Numbered from the stretch's first letter, positions 43,301-52,611 are shown. The stretch is DNA of 64,000 nt from Flavobacterium panacis (GCF_024649945.1 NZ_JANKMS010000013.1:92722-156721); one strand, 5' to 3'. Program-made: numbers and translations. The notes: a model not told the origin generated them from the letters alone.

Positions 43301-46300
43301 AGATTTAAGTCCCGAAGGAATTAAAAAGCAAAGCGAATATGTAAATAATGCTGGTGATGAAAAGGCAGATGGAGTGCGTTTGTATTTTCAAAAGGGAAAT
43401 CAGTTACTATGGAATCAGTTTATTGGACCTAATGATGTTGATCTTAAAACGAAAACCGATAATAATATTACAGTTGCTAAAGGCGAAAGATTGTATTTTA
43501 GAGTAAGTTCTGTGAAAGATGGAAGTTTTGATACTGCTACTTGGAATCCTGTTATTACTTATTCGCAAATAACAAAATATGACAGAGATGGCAATGGAAA
43601 TCAGATAACATCCAGCGTACCCGTAACAGCAGGATTAAAAGACGCAAATTTATATTCGTTAGTTCAGTATGAAGCTGGTGCTGATTTTTTCAGTAGTAGT
43701 AATGCGGGTAAAGTAATACCTGTAGCAGGAAATATTATTCTAAAAGGAATTTTAAACAAACCAGTTACTTCAGATCATATTACCTTACGAATTACAAAAA
43801 CATATCTTGATCAGACCAATGCTCCAGTGGTAGTATTCGAAAAAACTTTTTTAGCTAATGAGGTAGCATCATTTAATCTAAGTTCTATAACCTTGCCTGC
43901 ATTTGAAAGAGAAACTCAAGTTAGCATTGCATTAGAAACCCAAACCAATATTAACTGGCATAGTATTTCGTTCGCTCCAACTGTTATTGTACCAGTGTTT
44001 TCAGGAGGAGAAATTGAAGAAACCCCTATGGAAGTATCCCATTTATTGTATACTAAAAGAGCTGGGAATTATGATATTCCAGGCGTAACTTCAACAGTAA
44101 GTGGAAAAGTAAAATTGAATATATTGCCTCAGGATTTAGTTTTGGCGACGGCTTTTCCTCCGGGTGCACTGAATAATTATAATGGAGACGTTATTGTTTC
44201 GGCGAAACAAAATAATACTCTATTAGCTCGTAAACGATATAAACTAACAACAGGATCTTTAACAGAAGTTATTAATGCTTTTGATAATGCAGTTGATTAT
44301 CCTTCAGCATTAGCTGGCATCCCTATTCAGCTTGAGGTAACAATTTCAAATCCTGAATCTATTAACATCCTTCGAAATTATCCAAAGGCAAATGCGCTAA
44401 ATATTCAGGTTCAGGTTACCGATTTGAAAGATGTAGCAGATCTTACAGATGATGTGATATGGAATAGTGCAACAGACGATTTTGGAATTTACAGTCTTTT
44501 AAATTCTGATGAAAAAACCATAGGATTGCATCACCGTCAATGGGGAGGATTTGTTATAAACGGTAATCTGGCATCAGATACAATCGATGAATCTCAGTTG
44601 AAGCAATCAGATGCTTATGGCTCTGAACCCAATCTAAATAATCAGGATCCGGATAGCTATAAAGATACTGATTATGAAATGTCTAAAACCTATTTTATTT
44701 CCTTACAATCTTCTTACGCAAAATCTAAATGGGAAGGTCTTGAACAGGGAATTTATATAAAAGATATTACGATAGGAACTTCTAGATTAGGAGAAGACGA
44801 TGTTACAGATTACATGGATTTCTCTCTTCCAAATTTACAAGGAGGAAGCACAAGCGCTCTTGATATGATCAGTGTAAGCAAAAGTGAAAGTATATCTGCA
44901 GGAGTTTCTGTTGGACCTGCTGGTCTTGGGATCAGTAAATCTATTGATGGTGACTCTGATGTAACACAAACAATGAGCGATTTTAATGGAGATCGTTTTC
45001 CTGATTATATAAGAGGAAGTAATGTACAGCTGACCTTGCCTTTGGGGAAAATTTCTGAAGAAGTAATTGATTTGGGAAATAATTTTAGTCATTCTAAAAT
45101 GAGTTCCGAAGGGGTTAATACAGATGGAAGTTACAGCCACGGAGCAGTAGCAAATACCAATACTAAAACAACCAGTAAATCGGAAGTAAAACCACAAACA
45201 GCATCAGATGTAAGTGTTGATAAAGCAAAAAAGGCTGGAGAAAAAGTAGCAGGATCTATCAATGCTTCTGTAGGAACAGGTGAAGACGAATCGACTATGA
45301 TTCATAGTGATATTAACGGAGATGGATTACCTGATAAAATTACAAGCGCAGGAGAGGTCTCTCTGAATACAGGTTATGGATTTTTACCAGCCGAGAATTG
45401 GAATACCTTAAATTCAATAAATAAAGGTAACTCTACAGATTGGAGCTTAGGATTAGGTTTTAGTATAAAAAAAGCCTCTCTCTCAGGAGGTGCAAATTAT
45501 GCGCGATCAGAATCTGATGGAATAGAGTCATTTTTGGATATCAATGGTGATGGTTTGGCGGATAAGATTAAATACGAGGGCAATAGAATGCTCGTATCAC
45601 TTAATATGGGGAATTCTTTTGCAGCGCCTGTTGATTATCCAAGATCTACAGAGATGCAACAGAATAAATCTGTTAGTTACGGAATGAGTGCAAATATAAC
45701 TTTTGAAATTCCGATTCCGATTCCTTTCTTACCTCTTAGATTAGTGCCAACTATTGGAGAAAGCAAAGGATGGAGCACGAGTCGTTCTGAAGGAACTTTT
45801 ACAGATATAGATGGTGATGGAAATCTGGATTACATCGTTTCCAGAGATGATAATAATCTTACTGTACAACTTTCAAATATCAAAAGAACTAACAAATTAA
45901 AAAGTGTTACCAACGGCGCAGGAAACAGCTACGTGGTAGATTACGAATTACTAAACCCAAGCTATGAAAATCCTTCTGCAAAATGGGTTCTACAATCTGT
46001 AGATGTATTCGACGGACATACAGGAGACGGAATTGATCATTCTATTGCAAAATTCAGATATGAAGACGGTTATCACGATCGTCGTGAAAGAGAATTTTAC
46101 GGTTTTGGAAAAGTGATTCAGGAACAGATTGACGCGGCAGATAATTCCGTTTTCATGACCACGGTTCAGGAATTCTATAATCAGGATTATTTCAGAAAAA
46201 ATCTTGTAAAGCATAGTTATACTTTAGACAAAAACGGAAAAATGCGTCAGGAATCTGAAAACGAATATAGTTTTGTTGATGTGGCAACACAGGCGAGCGT

Positions 46301-49300
46301 TCCGGTTTCAGAATTGAATCTGCCTTCTTGCGATGCCAAACGTATTTTTGTTGGTTTAATTCATGCGAATCAGAAAGTATACGAAGGAGGAAGCGATTAC
46401 CTGGAAACCAATACTTTTAATACTTACGATGCTAACGGAAATATTGTTCAGTATGAAGATTTAGGAAATGGTTCTGCTGATGATAAAGTAACCGCAAAAA
46501 TTAGTTATTACGAAAGTACTACACCTTATTACGGTGGAATTCCAAGACAGCTTGAAGTATTTACTACAGAAGGTTTAAAACGAAAAAGAGCAACCACAAT
46601 CAATACAACGACGGCAGAAGTAACTCAGATTAAAAACTACGCTGCTGCGGATAAGATTGCTATTACCGATATTGCTTATGATGCTTATGGAAATATGCAG
46701 AAAATCACAGGTCCTGAAAATCATAAAGCACAGCGTATGACTTTAGAATATGTATATGATGGCGAAAACAATCAATACATGACGGAAATTAAAGATGCTT
46801 TTGGTTACCAAAACAAAATGGAATACAATTACCATTTCGGAGTGCCAATCAAAACAATAGATCGTAACGATCAAAGTACAGATTACACTTTGGATGCAAA
46901 AGGTCGTATTGCTACAATTCGTGCGCCTTATGAAATTGCTTCAGGTAAACCGTATACGATTGCTTACGAGTATTTCCCAGAAGCAAAAGTGCCCTATGCT
47001 AAAACTAGAAATTATGATCCAGAATTAGATAAAGACATTGAAACTTATGCCTATACTGATGGATTAGGCAGAGCTCTACAAGTAAAGAAAACGGCTAGTT
47101 TATTTACCGCAGCAGGAAGCGCCGATCAAGAAGCACACATTATCTCTGGAAAAATAATTTATGATGGTTTAGGAAGAACAATTAGCAGTTACTACCCTAC
47201 TACCAGTACTACTATGGACAATAATTTTAGTACTGTTATTTCTAATGTTGCACCAACTAAAACGGACTATGATGAGGTAAACCGTCCAATAAAAGTAACA
47301 TTACCAGATGGAAGTACCAATACTGTTGTTTTTGCATTAGAAAATTATGATGGTCTTTCTGTTTTAAAAACAACCCAAACTGATGCGTTAAACAAAACCA
47401 ATACGACTTATGTAGATGCTACAGGACAGAATTTAGCCAGTATGCAAAACGATTTGACAACGAAATTTGATACTAATGCATTAGGAGAAATGATTAAAGT
47501 AACCGATGCCATGGATCACGTTACTCAAAGTAGTTACGATTGGCTTGGAAGACGTATCGAATTTACGCATCCAGATGCAGGAACAAGCAAAATGGAGTAC
47601 GATTTGGCAGGTAATTTGGTCACTCGTATTACACAAGATATTAAAAATACAGTTCCTAATGGAGGTGCTATACAATACGTATACAATTACAACCGTTTAG
47701 AGAGTATAAAATATCCTAAAAACCCGCAGAATAATGTGCAATATAATTATGGAAAAGCAGATGGAACACCATCTCGTCGTGGAAGATTATGGTTTGTACA
47801 GGATGCCAGTGGAGGACAAGAATTTTTCTATGGAAAATTAGGAGAAGTTGAAAAAGAAATTAGAACACTTCGTATTACTCCAACGGATATCCAAACCTAT
47901 ATCTCGCAATACGAGTACGATACCTGGAATCGTATCCAGAAAATGACTTATCCTGACGGAGAAGTGGTAGAATATACCTATAACCGCGCAGGAAACTTAC
48001 AAAGCATGCAAGGGAAAAAAGAAAGCCATACCTACGATTACATTAAACAATTGAGTTATGACGAATTTGAACAGCGCAAGTATTTAAAATATGGTAATAA
48101 TACGGAAACGAATTATACCTACGATCCTGTCATGAGGAGATTGCAGCAGTTGCAAGTGCAAAGCGGTTCTAGACAAGTCATGAACAATGCTTATGGATAT
48201 GATTTGGTAGGGAATGTTTTGAGTATAAAAAACACCGCTCCAATTGTAAACAATACATTGGGAGGAACCTCTTCGCACGAATACCAATATGATGATTTCT
48301 ACCGTTTAAAATCGGCAAAAGCATCTTATCAGGGAGAGTTTACCAAAGCCAATTACGAGCTGAATATGAGTTACAACAAAATGCATAATATTACCAAAAA
48401 GGATTTGGTGCATGTTGTAAACAACGAACAGAAAGGCTATGTTTTAGACTATAATTACGATAATGAACTGCATCCAAATGCGCCAAATAAAATTGTAGAG
48501 GCAGGAAAAACAGAACCAAGACAATATACCTACGACGGTAACGGAAATCCAACGAGTTACACTGAAGAGAAAAACTTCAGAAAAATGACATGGGACGAAG
48601 AAAACCGTTTAATGGGAATAAATGACGGTGGAAGAATTCATCAATATACATACGATGCAGGAGGAGAAAGAGTAATTAAAAGCTCAGGAGATTCCCAGAA
48701 TGTGGCTATAAATGGTGAAACAGCGGCAACCATTGTACATACAGATGATTATACGGGTTACGTTTCTCCCTATTTTGTAATAAGCAAAGGAAAATTTACC
48801 AAGCATTATTTTGAAGGCGTAGGCCGTATTGTGAGTAAGCTGGGTAACGGAGCTTTTGCCCAACCTTTAAAATTAACAGCAGGAGGCGTTAATTATGGTA
48901 AACTTACAGCAGAACAACAAAAAGCGTTAGATACCTATGTGAGAAGTTTAGGTTTACCTCCTGGACCGCCAACACAGCAGGGAATTTACGCAACACCAGA
49001 ATTTACAGGAGATCCGTATCCAAGTGAAGTAATTAAGCCAGTAGAGGAAAATCAGGAACCACCGGAAGGCTGGCCAAGAAATCCAATTTTCAATGCACCA
49101 GGTGATGTTCCGGGACCGCCTGTGCAGTTTGGACCACCTGTAGAACCGACAACTGTAAAAGGAGGTGAGGGGTTTACAGGAACAGGGATGCCAGAAAATG
49201 ATATTTTTTATTTCCACCCTGATCATTTGGGAAGTACTTCGTATATTACCAACAAAAATGGAAGCATAAGCCAGCATGTGGAGTATATTGCTTTTGGAGA

Positions 49301-50201
49301 GGTTTTGTTTGAGGAGCATTCAAGTTCTTTTTCTAGTCCATATTTGTTTAATGGTAAGGAGTTGGATAGAGAGACTAATTTGAGTTATTATGGGGCAAGG
49401 TATTTGGATATGAAGACTTCACTTTGGCTGTCTGTTGATCCATTGGCACTTTATAATCCTGTATTTGAAGATGAGTTTTATTTTGATGGACAACATAATG
49501 GAGGTGTTTACTATAATGGGAATTTAAATCCTTATATATATTGTTATCAAAATCCTGTAAAATATATTGATCCTAATGGAAAACAAACTGAAGTTACAAA
49601 TAATGGAACCATATTTAATTCAGATAAAAATACTGTTGTAAATCCTTTATCACGAGGAGTAGATAGAATTAATGAACAGTCACACATTAGAACAAATACC
49701 TCAATATACAACAATGCTTTAAACCAGAAAAAAGAGAATAATACCACGCATATTTACTCTCATGGATGGTATTCAGATGGAAAAACTAGTTCTAAAGAAT
49801 ATTCTTATTTATCAATTTTTTATGAGAAAGAAAAAAAATATTATGGTATAAGTAACAGCCAAGAATTAAAAAATTGGCTTACAATTAATAATGTCAAAAC
49901 CGATTTTTTATCTAAAAAAGATCATATTTTAATACTTCATGGCTGTAGAAGCGCTTATGGAGAGAATTCAGTTGCAAAAACGCTATCTGAGGAAAACAAA
50001 AGTACAGGATTAGTCACTGTAGGAGCTACTGGGAATGTACTTTACAATGAAAATGGAGAATATATGGGAACTGCTACAAATGGCACTAAAAACAAAGGTT
50101 CTTGGAATGTATATAAAAACGGTAAACTTATAAAATCATTTCCGTGGAATTGGAAACCGAATAGTAAAGATGTAAAAAATGTAATTAATGAAAAAAAATA
50201 A
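40362..50201 (+). CDS. Giant SpvB/RHS-repeat polymorphic toxin with caspase-like C-terminal tip
   Basis: 3279 residues. N-terminal hydrophobic segment (3-22), a ZU5-like domain (about 286-405), then an SpvB/TcdB-like part starting STGFSIVIPNGRGG near 446, with six FG-GAP/VCBS-type calcium-binding loops of the form D-x-[ND]-G-D (about 812, 892, 1540, 1650, 1726, 1815). RHS/YD repeats run from about 2110 to 2770, then a Pro-rich linker (about 2866-2945) and the RHS-associated core (HPDHLGSTSYI near 2952, GARYLDMKTSLWLSVDP near 3010, ending NPVKYIDPNGK at about 3074). The variable tip (3075-3279) has SHG (His3134) and LHGCRSA (Cys3195), the dyad arrangement of caspase/CHAT-like peptidases. RHS shells normally encapsulate and release such tips. 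A lipoprotein gene overlaps its end by 14 bp. Confidence 0.9.
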   Translation: MKNRIIILVFLIGAFLFAANIGEYKITTLFSENKPEVKTVAIADSTVVFKNENKTTKLFTADIKEGTIGVKDADDIDDAYDNVFHLKIDELPVENENAYLEYELFGYDQAASISRSLNNQPSIGGQFLSYNKGWTKQSELLSEKSLRKGDNVLLFTASEGISTEYKIKNVRIVYKNGDQSSNLTLLKAEDKLYIKGTNFPSVIKKMTIAGIAVDVNQPEFELVLDAKNVQKSISVVKETKSGIVVNEKLEIDHFSAVSDFRAIENAKEKVSKTIDFQTVNVLDYKDFSAVFPAGALKNNVKVSVSGLRKIDIAPLNSAMVNVTAVNAGFRLLPHGTIFEKAVTLSLPYDKKTIPEGYTEKDINVFYFDENKRLWQEVSKDSLDIKQGIIKVKTTHFTDFIAGIIKMPESPETSGYTPTSIKDLKAASPLVGIQSIAPPSANGRGTMSTGFSIVIPNGRGGMQPSFNMQYDSDGGHSWTGTGWDLSAPSVNIETRWGAPRYDATNETESYSIAGEALIPNSHRAEWIGRTSDKQFYPRRESAFQQIIRKGSSPKNYYWVVKDKSGMTSYYGGTASGLAANNVLQDANGNIGHWALCLQVDLKGNTVEYEYDKRDGELYIKKVYYTGFGSQKGNYNVTFVKNSDLGEANRSDVQVSARLGFKQLNNQLLRKIEVRYKGDMIRSYELKYKEGAFKKTLLESIAEYDSESKLFYTNTLDYFDDVRDASGKYNPFGPEQNWNVPSDNLTNNSIPSFSDILYSGKHSLVTSTEGENIGINYRIGIGLGSGMGSLKGNTIGAHGGNGIGNSETAVTLEDLDGDGLPDKVFKNKNGVFYRKNLAGSGQNGFGEAKEINISNLGLSKNSSFNWGVDAIISIGNVGYDKLRSTNKTKSYFMDFNGDGLVDYVKNGQVYYNRLVDGVPTFDRTSSGTPSPVAGGGTITIPGSSTLSQEEIEKQNPLHDVVRMWQAPVAGTITVSHQYKLIKDLSPEGIKKQSEYVNNAGDEKADGVRLYFQKGNQLLWNQFIGPNDVDLKTKTDNNITVAKGERLYFRVSSVKDGSFDTATWNPVITYSQITKYDRDGNGNQITSSVPVTAGLKDANLYSLVQYEAGADFFSSSNAGKVIPVAGNIILKGILNKPVTSDHITLRITKTYLDQTNAPVVVFEKTFLANEVASFNLSSITLPAFERETQVSIALETQTNINWHSISFAPTVIVPVFSGGEIEETPMEVSHLLYTKRAGNYDIPGVTSTVSGKVKLNILPQDLVLATAFPPGALNNYNGDVIVSAKQNNTLLARKRYKLTTGSLTEVINAFDNAVDYPSALAGIPIQLEVTISNPESINILRNYPKANALNIQVQVTDLKDVADLTDDVIWNSATDDFGIYSLLNSDEKTIGLHHRQWGGFVINGNLASDTIDESQLKQSDAYGSEPNLNNQDPDSYKDTDYEMSKTYFISLQSSYAKSKWEGLEQGIYIKDITIGTSRLGEDDVTDYMDFSLPNLQGGSTSALDMISVSKSESISAGVSVGPAGLGISKSIDGDSDVTQTMSDFNGDRFPDYIRGSNVQLTLPLGKISEEVIDLGNNFSHSKMSSEGVNTDGSYSHGAVANTNTKTTSKSEVKPQTASDVSVDKAKKAGEKVAGSINASVGTGEDESTMIHSDINGDGLPDKITSAGEVSLNTGYGFLPAENWNTLNSINKGNSTDWSLGLGFSIKKASLSGGANYARSESDGIESFLDINGDGLADKIKYEGNRMLVSLNMGNSFAAPVDYPRSTEMQQNKSVSYGMSANITFEIPIPIPFLPLRLVPTIGESKGWSTSRSEGTFTDIDGDGNLDYIVSRDDNNLTVQLSNIKRTNKLKSVTNGAGNSYVVDYELLNPSYENPSAKWVLQSVDVFDGHTGDGIDHSIAKFRYEDGYHDRREREFYGFGKVIQEQIDAADNSVFMTTVQEFYNQDYFRKNLVKHSYTLDKNGKMRQESENEYSFVDVATQASVPVSELNLPSCDAKRIFVGLIHANQKVYEGGSDYLETNTFNTYDANGNIVQYEDLGNGSADDKVTAKISYYESTTPYYGGIPRQLEVFTTEGLKRKRATTINTTTAEVTQIKNYAAADKIAITDIAYDAYGNMQKITGPENHKAQRMTLEYVYDGENNQYMTEIKDAFGYQNKMEYNYHFGVPIKTIDRNDQSTDYTLDAKGRIATIRAPYEIASGKPYTIAYEYFPEAKVPYAKTRNYDPELDKDIETYAYTDGLGRALQVKKTASLFTAAGSADQEAHIISGKIIYDGLGRTISSYYPTTSTTMDNNFSTVISNVAPTKTDYDEVNRPIKVTLPDGSTNTVVFALENYDGLSVLKTTQTDALNKTNTTYVDATGQNLASMQNDLTTKFDTNALGEMIKVTDAMDHVTQSSYDWLGRRIEFTHPDAGTSKMEYDLAGNLVTRITQDIKNTVPNGGAIQYVYNYNRLESIKYPKNPQNNVQYNYGKADGTPSRRGRLWFVQDASGGQEFFYGKLGEVEKEIRTLRITPTDIQTYISQYEYDTWNRIQKMTYPDGEVVEYTYNRAGNLQSMQGKKESHTYDYIKQLSYDEFEQRKYLKYGNNTETNYTYDPVMRRLQQLQVQSGSRQVMNNAYGYDLVGNVLSIKNTAPIVNNTLGGTSSHEYQYDDFYRLKSAKASYQGEFTKANYELNMSYNKMHNITKKDLVHVVNNEQKGYVLDYNYDNELHPNAPNKIVEAGKTEPRQYTYDGNGNPTSYTEEKNFRKMTWDEENRLMGINDGGRIHQYTYDAGGERVIKSSGDSQNVAINGETAATIVHTDDYTGYVSPYFVISKGKFTKHYFEGVGRIVSKLGNGAFAQPLKLTAGGVNYGKLTAEQQKALDTYVRSLGLPPGPPTQQGIYATPEFTGDPYPSEVIKPVEENQEPPEGWPRNPIFNAPGDVPGPPVQFGPPVEPTTVKGGEGFTGTGMPENDIFYFHPDHLGSTSYITNKNGSISQHVEYIAFGEVLFEEHSSSFSSPYLFNGKELDRETNLSYYGARYLDMKTSLWLSVDPLALYNPVFEDEFYFDGQHNGGVYYNGNLNPYIYCYQNPVKYIDPNGKQTEVTNNGTIFNSDKNTVVNPLSRGVDRINEQSHIRTNTSIYNNALNQKKENNTTHIYSHGWYSDGKTSSKEYSYLSIFYEKEKKYYGISNSQELKNWLTINNVKTDFLSKKDHILILHGCRSAYGENSVAKTLSEENKSTGLVTVGATGNVLYNENGEYMGTATNGTKNKGSWNVYKNGKLIKSFPWNWKPNSKDVKNVINEKK

Positions 50202-50691
50202 ATTATTTTTTAAAAAAGAAATGATAACTATATTGATATGTTGTGTATTCTTTAGTTGTGTAGGAGATAAGACTAAAAATAGATTCTACGACAAGGTAGA
50301 ATATTATCACAGTGATTACTATAAAATACCGGGTCCACCAGATAATACGGCTAGATTTGAGATTTATTATTCCGATTTTGTTAATGAAAATGATAAAACT
50401 AATTATAAAGATCTATCTCAATTTGAGTTTGTAAAAAGAGAAATTGATAATGAGTTTTCTTCGAAGATTGATGATTTTTTTACTAATCACAATCCTGGGG
50501 AATATTACCCTAATTATCAATGTTTAAATTGTTATCAAGATATTTTGCTTTTTTATAAAAAAGATAAATTAATTGGTATTGCAAAATTTGATTTTAAATG
50601 TGATAAATATTGTTATACAAACTTTATTTCGGATAAAAAAATGTATTTAAAAAAGGATTGCGGAAATTATAAATATCTTTTTGAAAAATAA
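50188..50691 (+). CDS. Lipoprotein, candidate immunity protein for the RHS toxin
   Basis: 167 residues. A basic start (KKNKLFFKKEM) precedes a hydrophobic stretch and lipobox FFSC (Cys near 24), so the mature protein would be a periplasm-facing lipoprotein. The mature part has a CxxC pair (QCLNCYQD) and a further Cys pair (KCDKYCY), so disulfides are possible. No family recognised. Its start overlaps the RHS gene by 14 bp, the classic position of a cognate immunity gene. A lipoprotein immunity would imply that the toxin tip acts in the periplasm or at the membrane. Confidence 0.65.
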   Translation: MKKNKLFFKKEMITILICCVFFSCVGDKTKNRFYDKVEYYHSDYYKIPGPPDNTARFEIYYSDFVNENDKTNYKDLSQFEFVKREIDNEFSSKIDDFFTNHNPGEYYPNYQCLNCYQDILLFYKKDKLIGIAKFDFKCDKYCYTNFISDKKMYLKKDCGNYKYLFEK

Positions 50692-50871
50692 TAGGATATT
50701 GAAATTTCAAACTGTTTAACATCGAGTTTTTTTTTGATCCCGATCACTCGGATATACGTAACGACAGCGTGGAAAATCCGATCGGGTAATGTTTCAGATT
50801 AGGTGTTTTTGTGAAAAAAAACTTTAACTAGCTGATAAATAATATAGCTTAAGTGAGATATAATTAAAATT

Positions 50872-50902
50872 GAGGCGACCCGTTGGTCACCTCTTTTGTT
50901 TT
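50872..50902 (+). terminator. Terminator after the RHS/immunity unit
   Basis: Stem GAGGCGACC/GGTCACCTC (one mismatch) with CGTT loop followed by TTTTGTTTTT. It ends the transcript from the RHS gene and its lipoprotein and separates them from the downstream orphan genes. Confidence 0.75.
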
Positions 50903-50944
50903 TAATGAGTTTGATTTTAGATGTTTTTTATTATTTTATTATGA

Positions 50945-51115
50945 AGTGCTAAGCTTTTACGTTTACTCATCTTTTCAGGTATAGACTACAAATTTCCACT
51001 AACAGAGTATGATTATAATGATTGGACAAATAAAATTGGAAAACTTGAATTTTCAACTACAGAAGATAAAAACAAAAGATGTACAAAATTCACAAAAAAC
51101 AAAAAATTAATTACT
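50945..51115 (+). pseudogene. Coding-like relic in frame with the downstream small gene
   Basis: After a TGA at 50942-50944 the frame stays open and reads through the ATG at 51116. The translation is protein-like (GIDYKFPLTEYDYNDWTNK, then KLEFSTTEDKNKRC) but no ATG, GTG or TTG start is suitable upstream. It looks like the end of a lost gene, perhaps an old immunity or toxin-tip gene, left behind after recombination. Confidence 0.4.
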
Positions 51116-51421
51116 ATGAATAGTATTTATATCTTAATTCTTTTATTCTTGATTTTTTTTTCTTTTTTTAAAAGCTATCTATATTTAAAAAAAGAAAAAA
51201 AAATCTATAAATATCTAACACTTTTTGGATTGTTGTATATTGTAGAAGTATCATTAGCTGCTTATTTAATAGATAGTTTTTCCCTATTTCAAGGAATAAA
51301 TGATAAATATGATTTTGAAATGCTATTTTATGAAATAGCATTATGGTCATTTTATCCCGCAGTTTTTCTTATGATAATTGGTTTAATTTGGTGGGGGACT
51401 AAAATGTTTGCGAAAAAGTAA
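51116..51421 (+). CDS. Small membrane protein, 101 residues
   Basis: Three predicted transmembrane helices (about 3-20, 32-51 and 72-92) with basic loops (KKEKKIYKY). No family recognised. It is one of several small AT-rich genes downstream of the RHS toxin, where orphan immunity genes usually collect; a membrane protein there could guard against a pore-forming or membrane-active tip. This is inferred only from the setting. Confidence 0.5.
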   Translation: MNSIYILILLFLIFFSFFKSYLYLKKEKKIYKYLTLFGLLYIVEVSLAAYLIDSFSLFQGINDKYDFEMLFYEIALWSFYPAVFLMIIGLIWWGTKMFAKK

Positions 51422-51457
51422 TGAAGATTATGCTGATATATCTTCGCAACGATTACT

Positions 51458-51473
51458 CAGATTTGCAATCTGT
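51458..51473. repeat. Third copy of the island repeat core
   Basis: CAGATTTGCAATCTGT, identical to the core of the right arm at 24708-24723 and complementary to the left arm at 20283. It lies between two orphan genes downstream of the RHS locus. Confidence 0.6.
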
Positions 51474-51564
51474 GCTAACCAGTTCATGCCTATGCATCTT
51501 ATGGTTGTGCCTATTACCAGGACGCCTCAGCAAAATTTAAATATAGAAACTGAATTATAAAAGA

Positions 51565-52488
51565 ATGAATTATCAAATAAATATTCTAAAAGAAGATACA
51601 TTAAAATTAATTGAAAAATATAAAAATACTTACTTAGAAAGAGCATTATATTCATTTCTTTTAAGTCCAGTTAATATGAATAATATTAATGATGATATAT
51701 TAAAACGATTAGATTATTTAGATGTTTTTTATGATGATAACAATTTCTCTTATAATTACACTCCAACCGACGGTACAAATGGAGAGCCGAAAATATTAGA
51801 AAAATTGACTGATGCAAAACTTGAAATTGAGAATTTATCCAAAGAAAGATTCTGGTCGATTGAGCAGAACAATTTATATAAAGAAATTTCTAATTTCAAT
51901 AGCTTCGAAGACAAAATTGTAAGAGAAGAAGATGTCTCTAAAGCATATTTAAAAGACCCATTTTACAATATAGAAGGATGGATAAGCTATTATGATCACT
52001 TGTTGGATTTAAAATTTGAAAATTTTAATGAAATATTGCAAACTGGTAAAAATCAAGTCCGATATAAGCATTTTCAAGATGAATATTTCATAGGAATTGA
52101 AGTTAATTATGGAAAAACGATTAAAAAAATGAAGGATGGTGATTGGGAGACGCCTTATTTTAATTTGATTATTTTTAAACTAAATGGAAAATTTAAATTA
52201 ATAGAAAAAAATAATTTAGGCTTATTTGGGCACCCTTACTTTCATCAACCAGCATATAATTTTGGAGGTTATTTTGCGATAAAAACAATTAATAGGGTTT
52301 CGCCAAATGAATGGGGTATTGATAGGGGAACAGAAAAAGAATCTTTAGGAAATGGAATGGTGAGATTATATAATTCAGAAATTTTTGGAGATGATTTAAA
52401 AAGACATGCGTTTTATTATTTTGATATGTTAAGCAAGACAAGCAATGATTACATAGATAGTTTGCTTAAAATGAACTTGTTTGAATAA
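51565..52488 (+). CDS. Hypothetical protein, 307 residues (possible orphan immunity)
   Basis: Soluble acidic protein without signal peptide. The N-terminal half is helical (LKLIEKYKNTYLERALYSFL); the C-terminal half is mixed with GHPYFHQPAYNFGGYF and EWGIDRGTEKESLG. No family recognised. It lies in the array of small genes behind the RHS toxin and is strongly AT-rich, as the other genes there are. It could be an immunity protein for a tip that has been lost. Confidence 0.55.
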   Translation: MNYQINILKEDTLKLIEKYKNTYLERALYSFLLSPVNMNNINDDILKRLDYLDVFYDDNNFSYNYTPTDGTNGEPKILEKLTDAKLEIENLSKERFWSIEQNNLYKEISNFNSFEDKIVREEDVSKAYLKDPFYNIEGWISYYDHLLDLKFENFNEILQTGKNQVRYKHFQDEYFIGIEVNYGKTIKKMKDGDWETPYFNLIIFKLNGKFKLIEKNNLGLFGHPYFHQPAYNFGGYFAIKTINRVSPNEWGIDRGTEKESLGNGMVRLYNSEIFGDDLKRHAFYYFDMLSKTSNDYIDSLLKMNLFE

Positions 52489-52611
52489 TAAAGCCTGATT
52501 CTAATAACTTTTTTTATCATTCAAGTATTTAGATTCTCCCTTTATCAATTTCTAAAATATAAGAGAAGTAGAATAAAAAGAAATTAGTACAACAGAATCA
52601 AACAAAATTTC

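Noticed and set aside
48954..49319. Minus-strand 121-codon frame inside the RHS gene
   Set aside because: It is opposite the Pro-rich linker and core of the RHS frame, with no start context; a shadow of the real gene.
40362..50201. Type IX sorting domain at the end of the giant RHS protein
   Set aside because: The C-terminus ends in the toxin tip (NVINEKK) with no sorting-domain pattern; only the gene before it has one.
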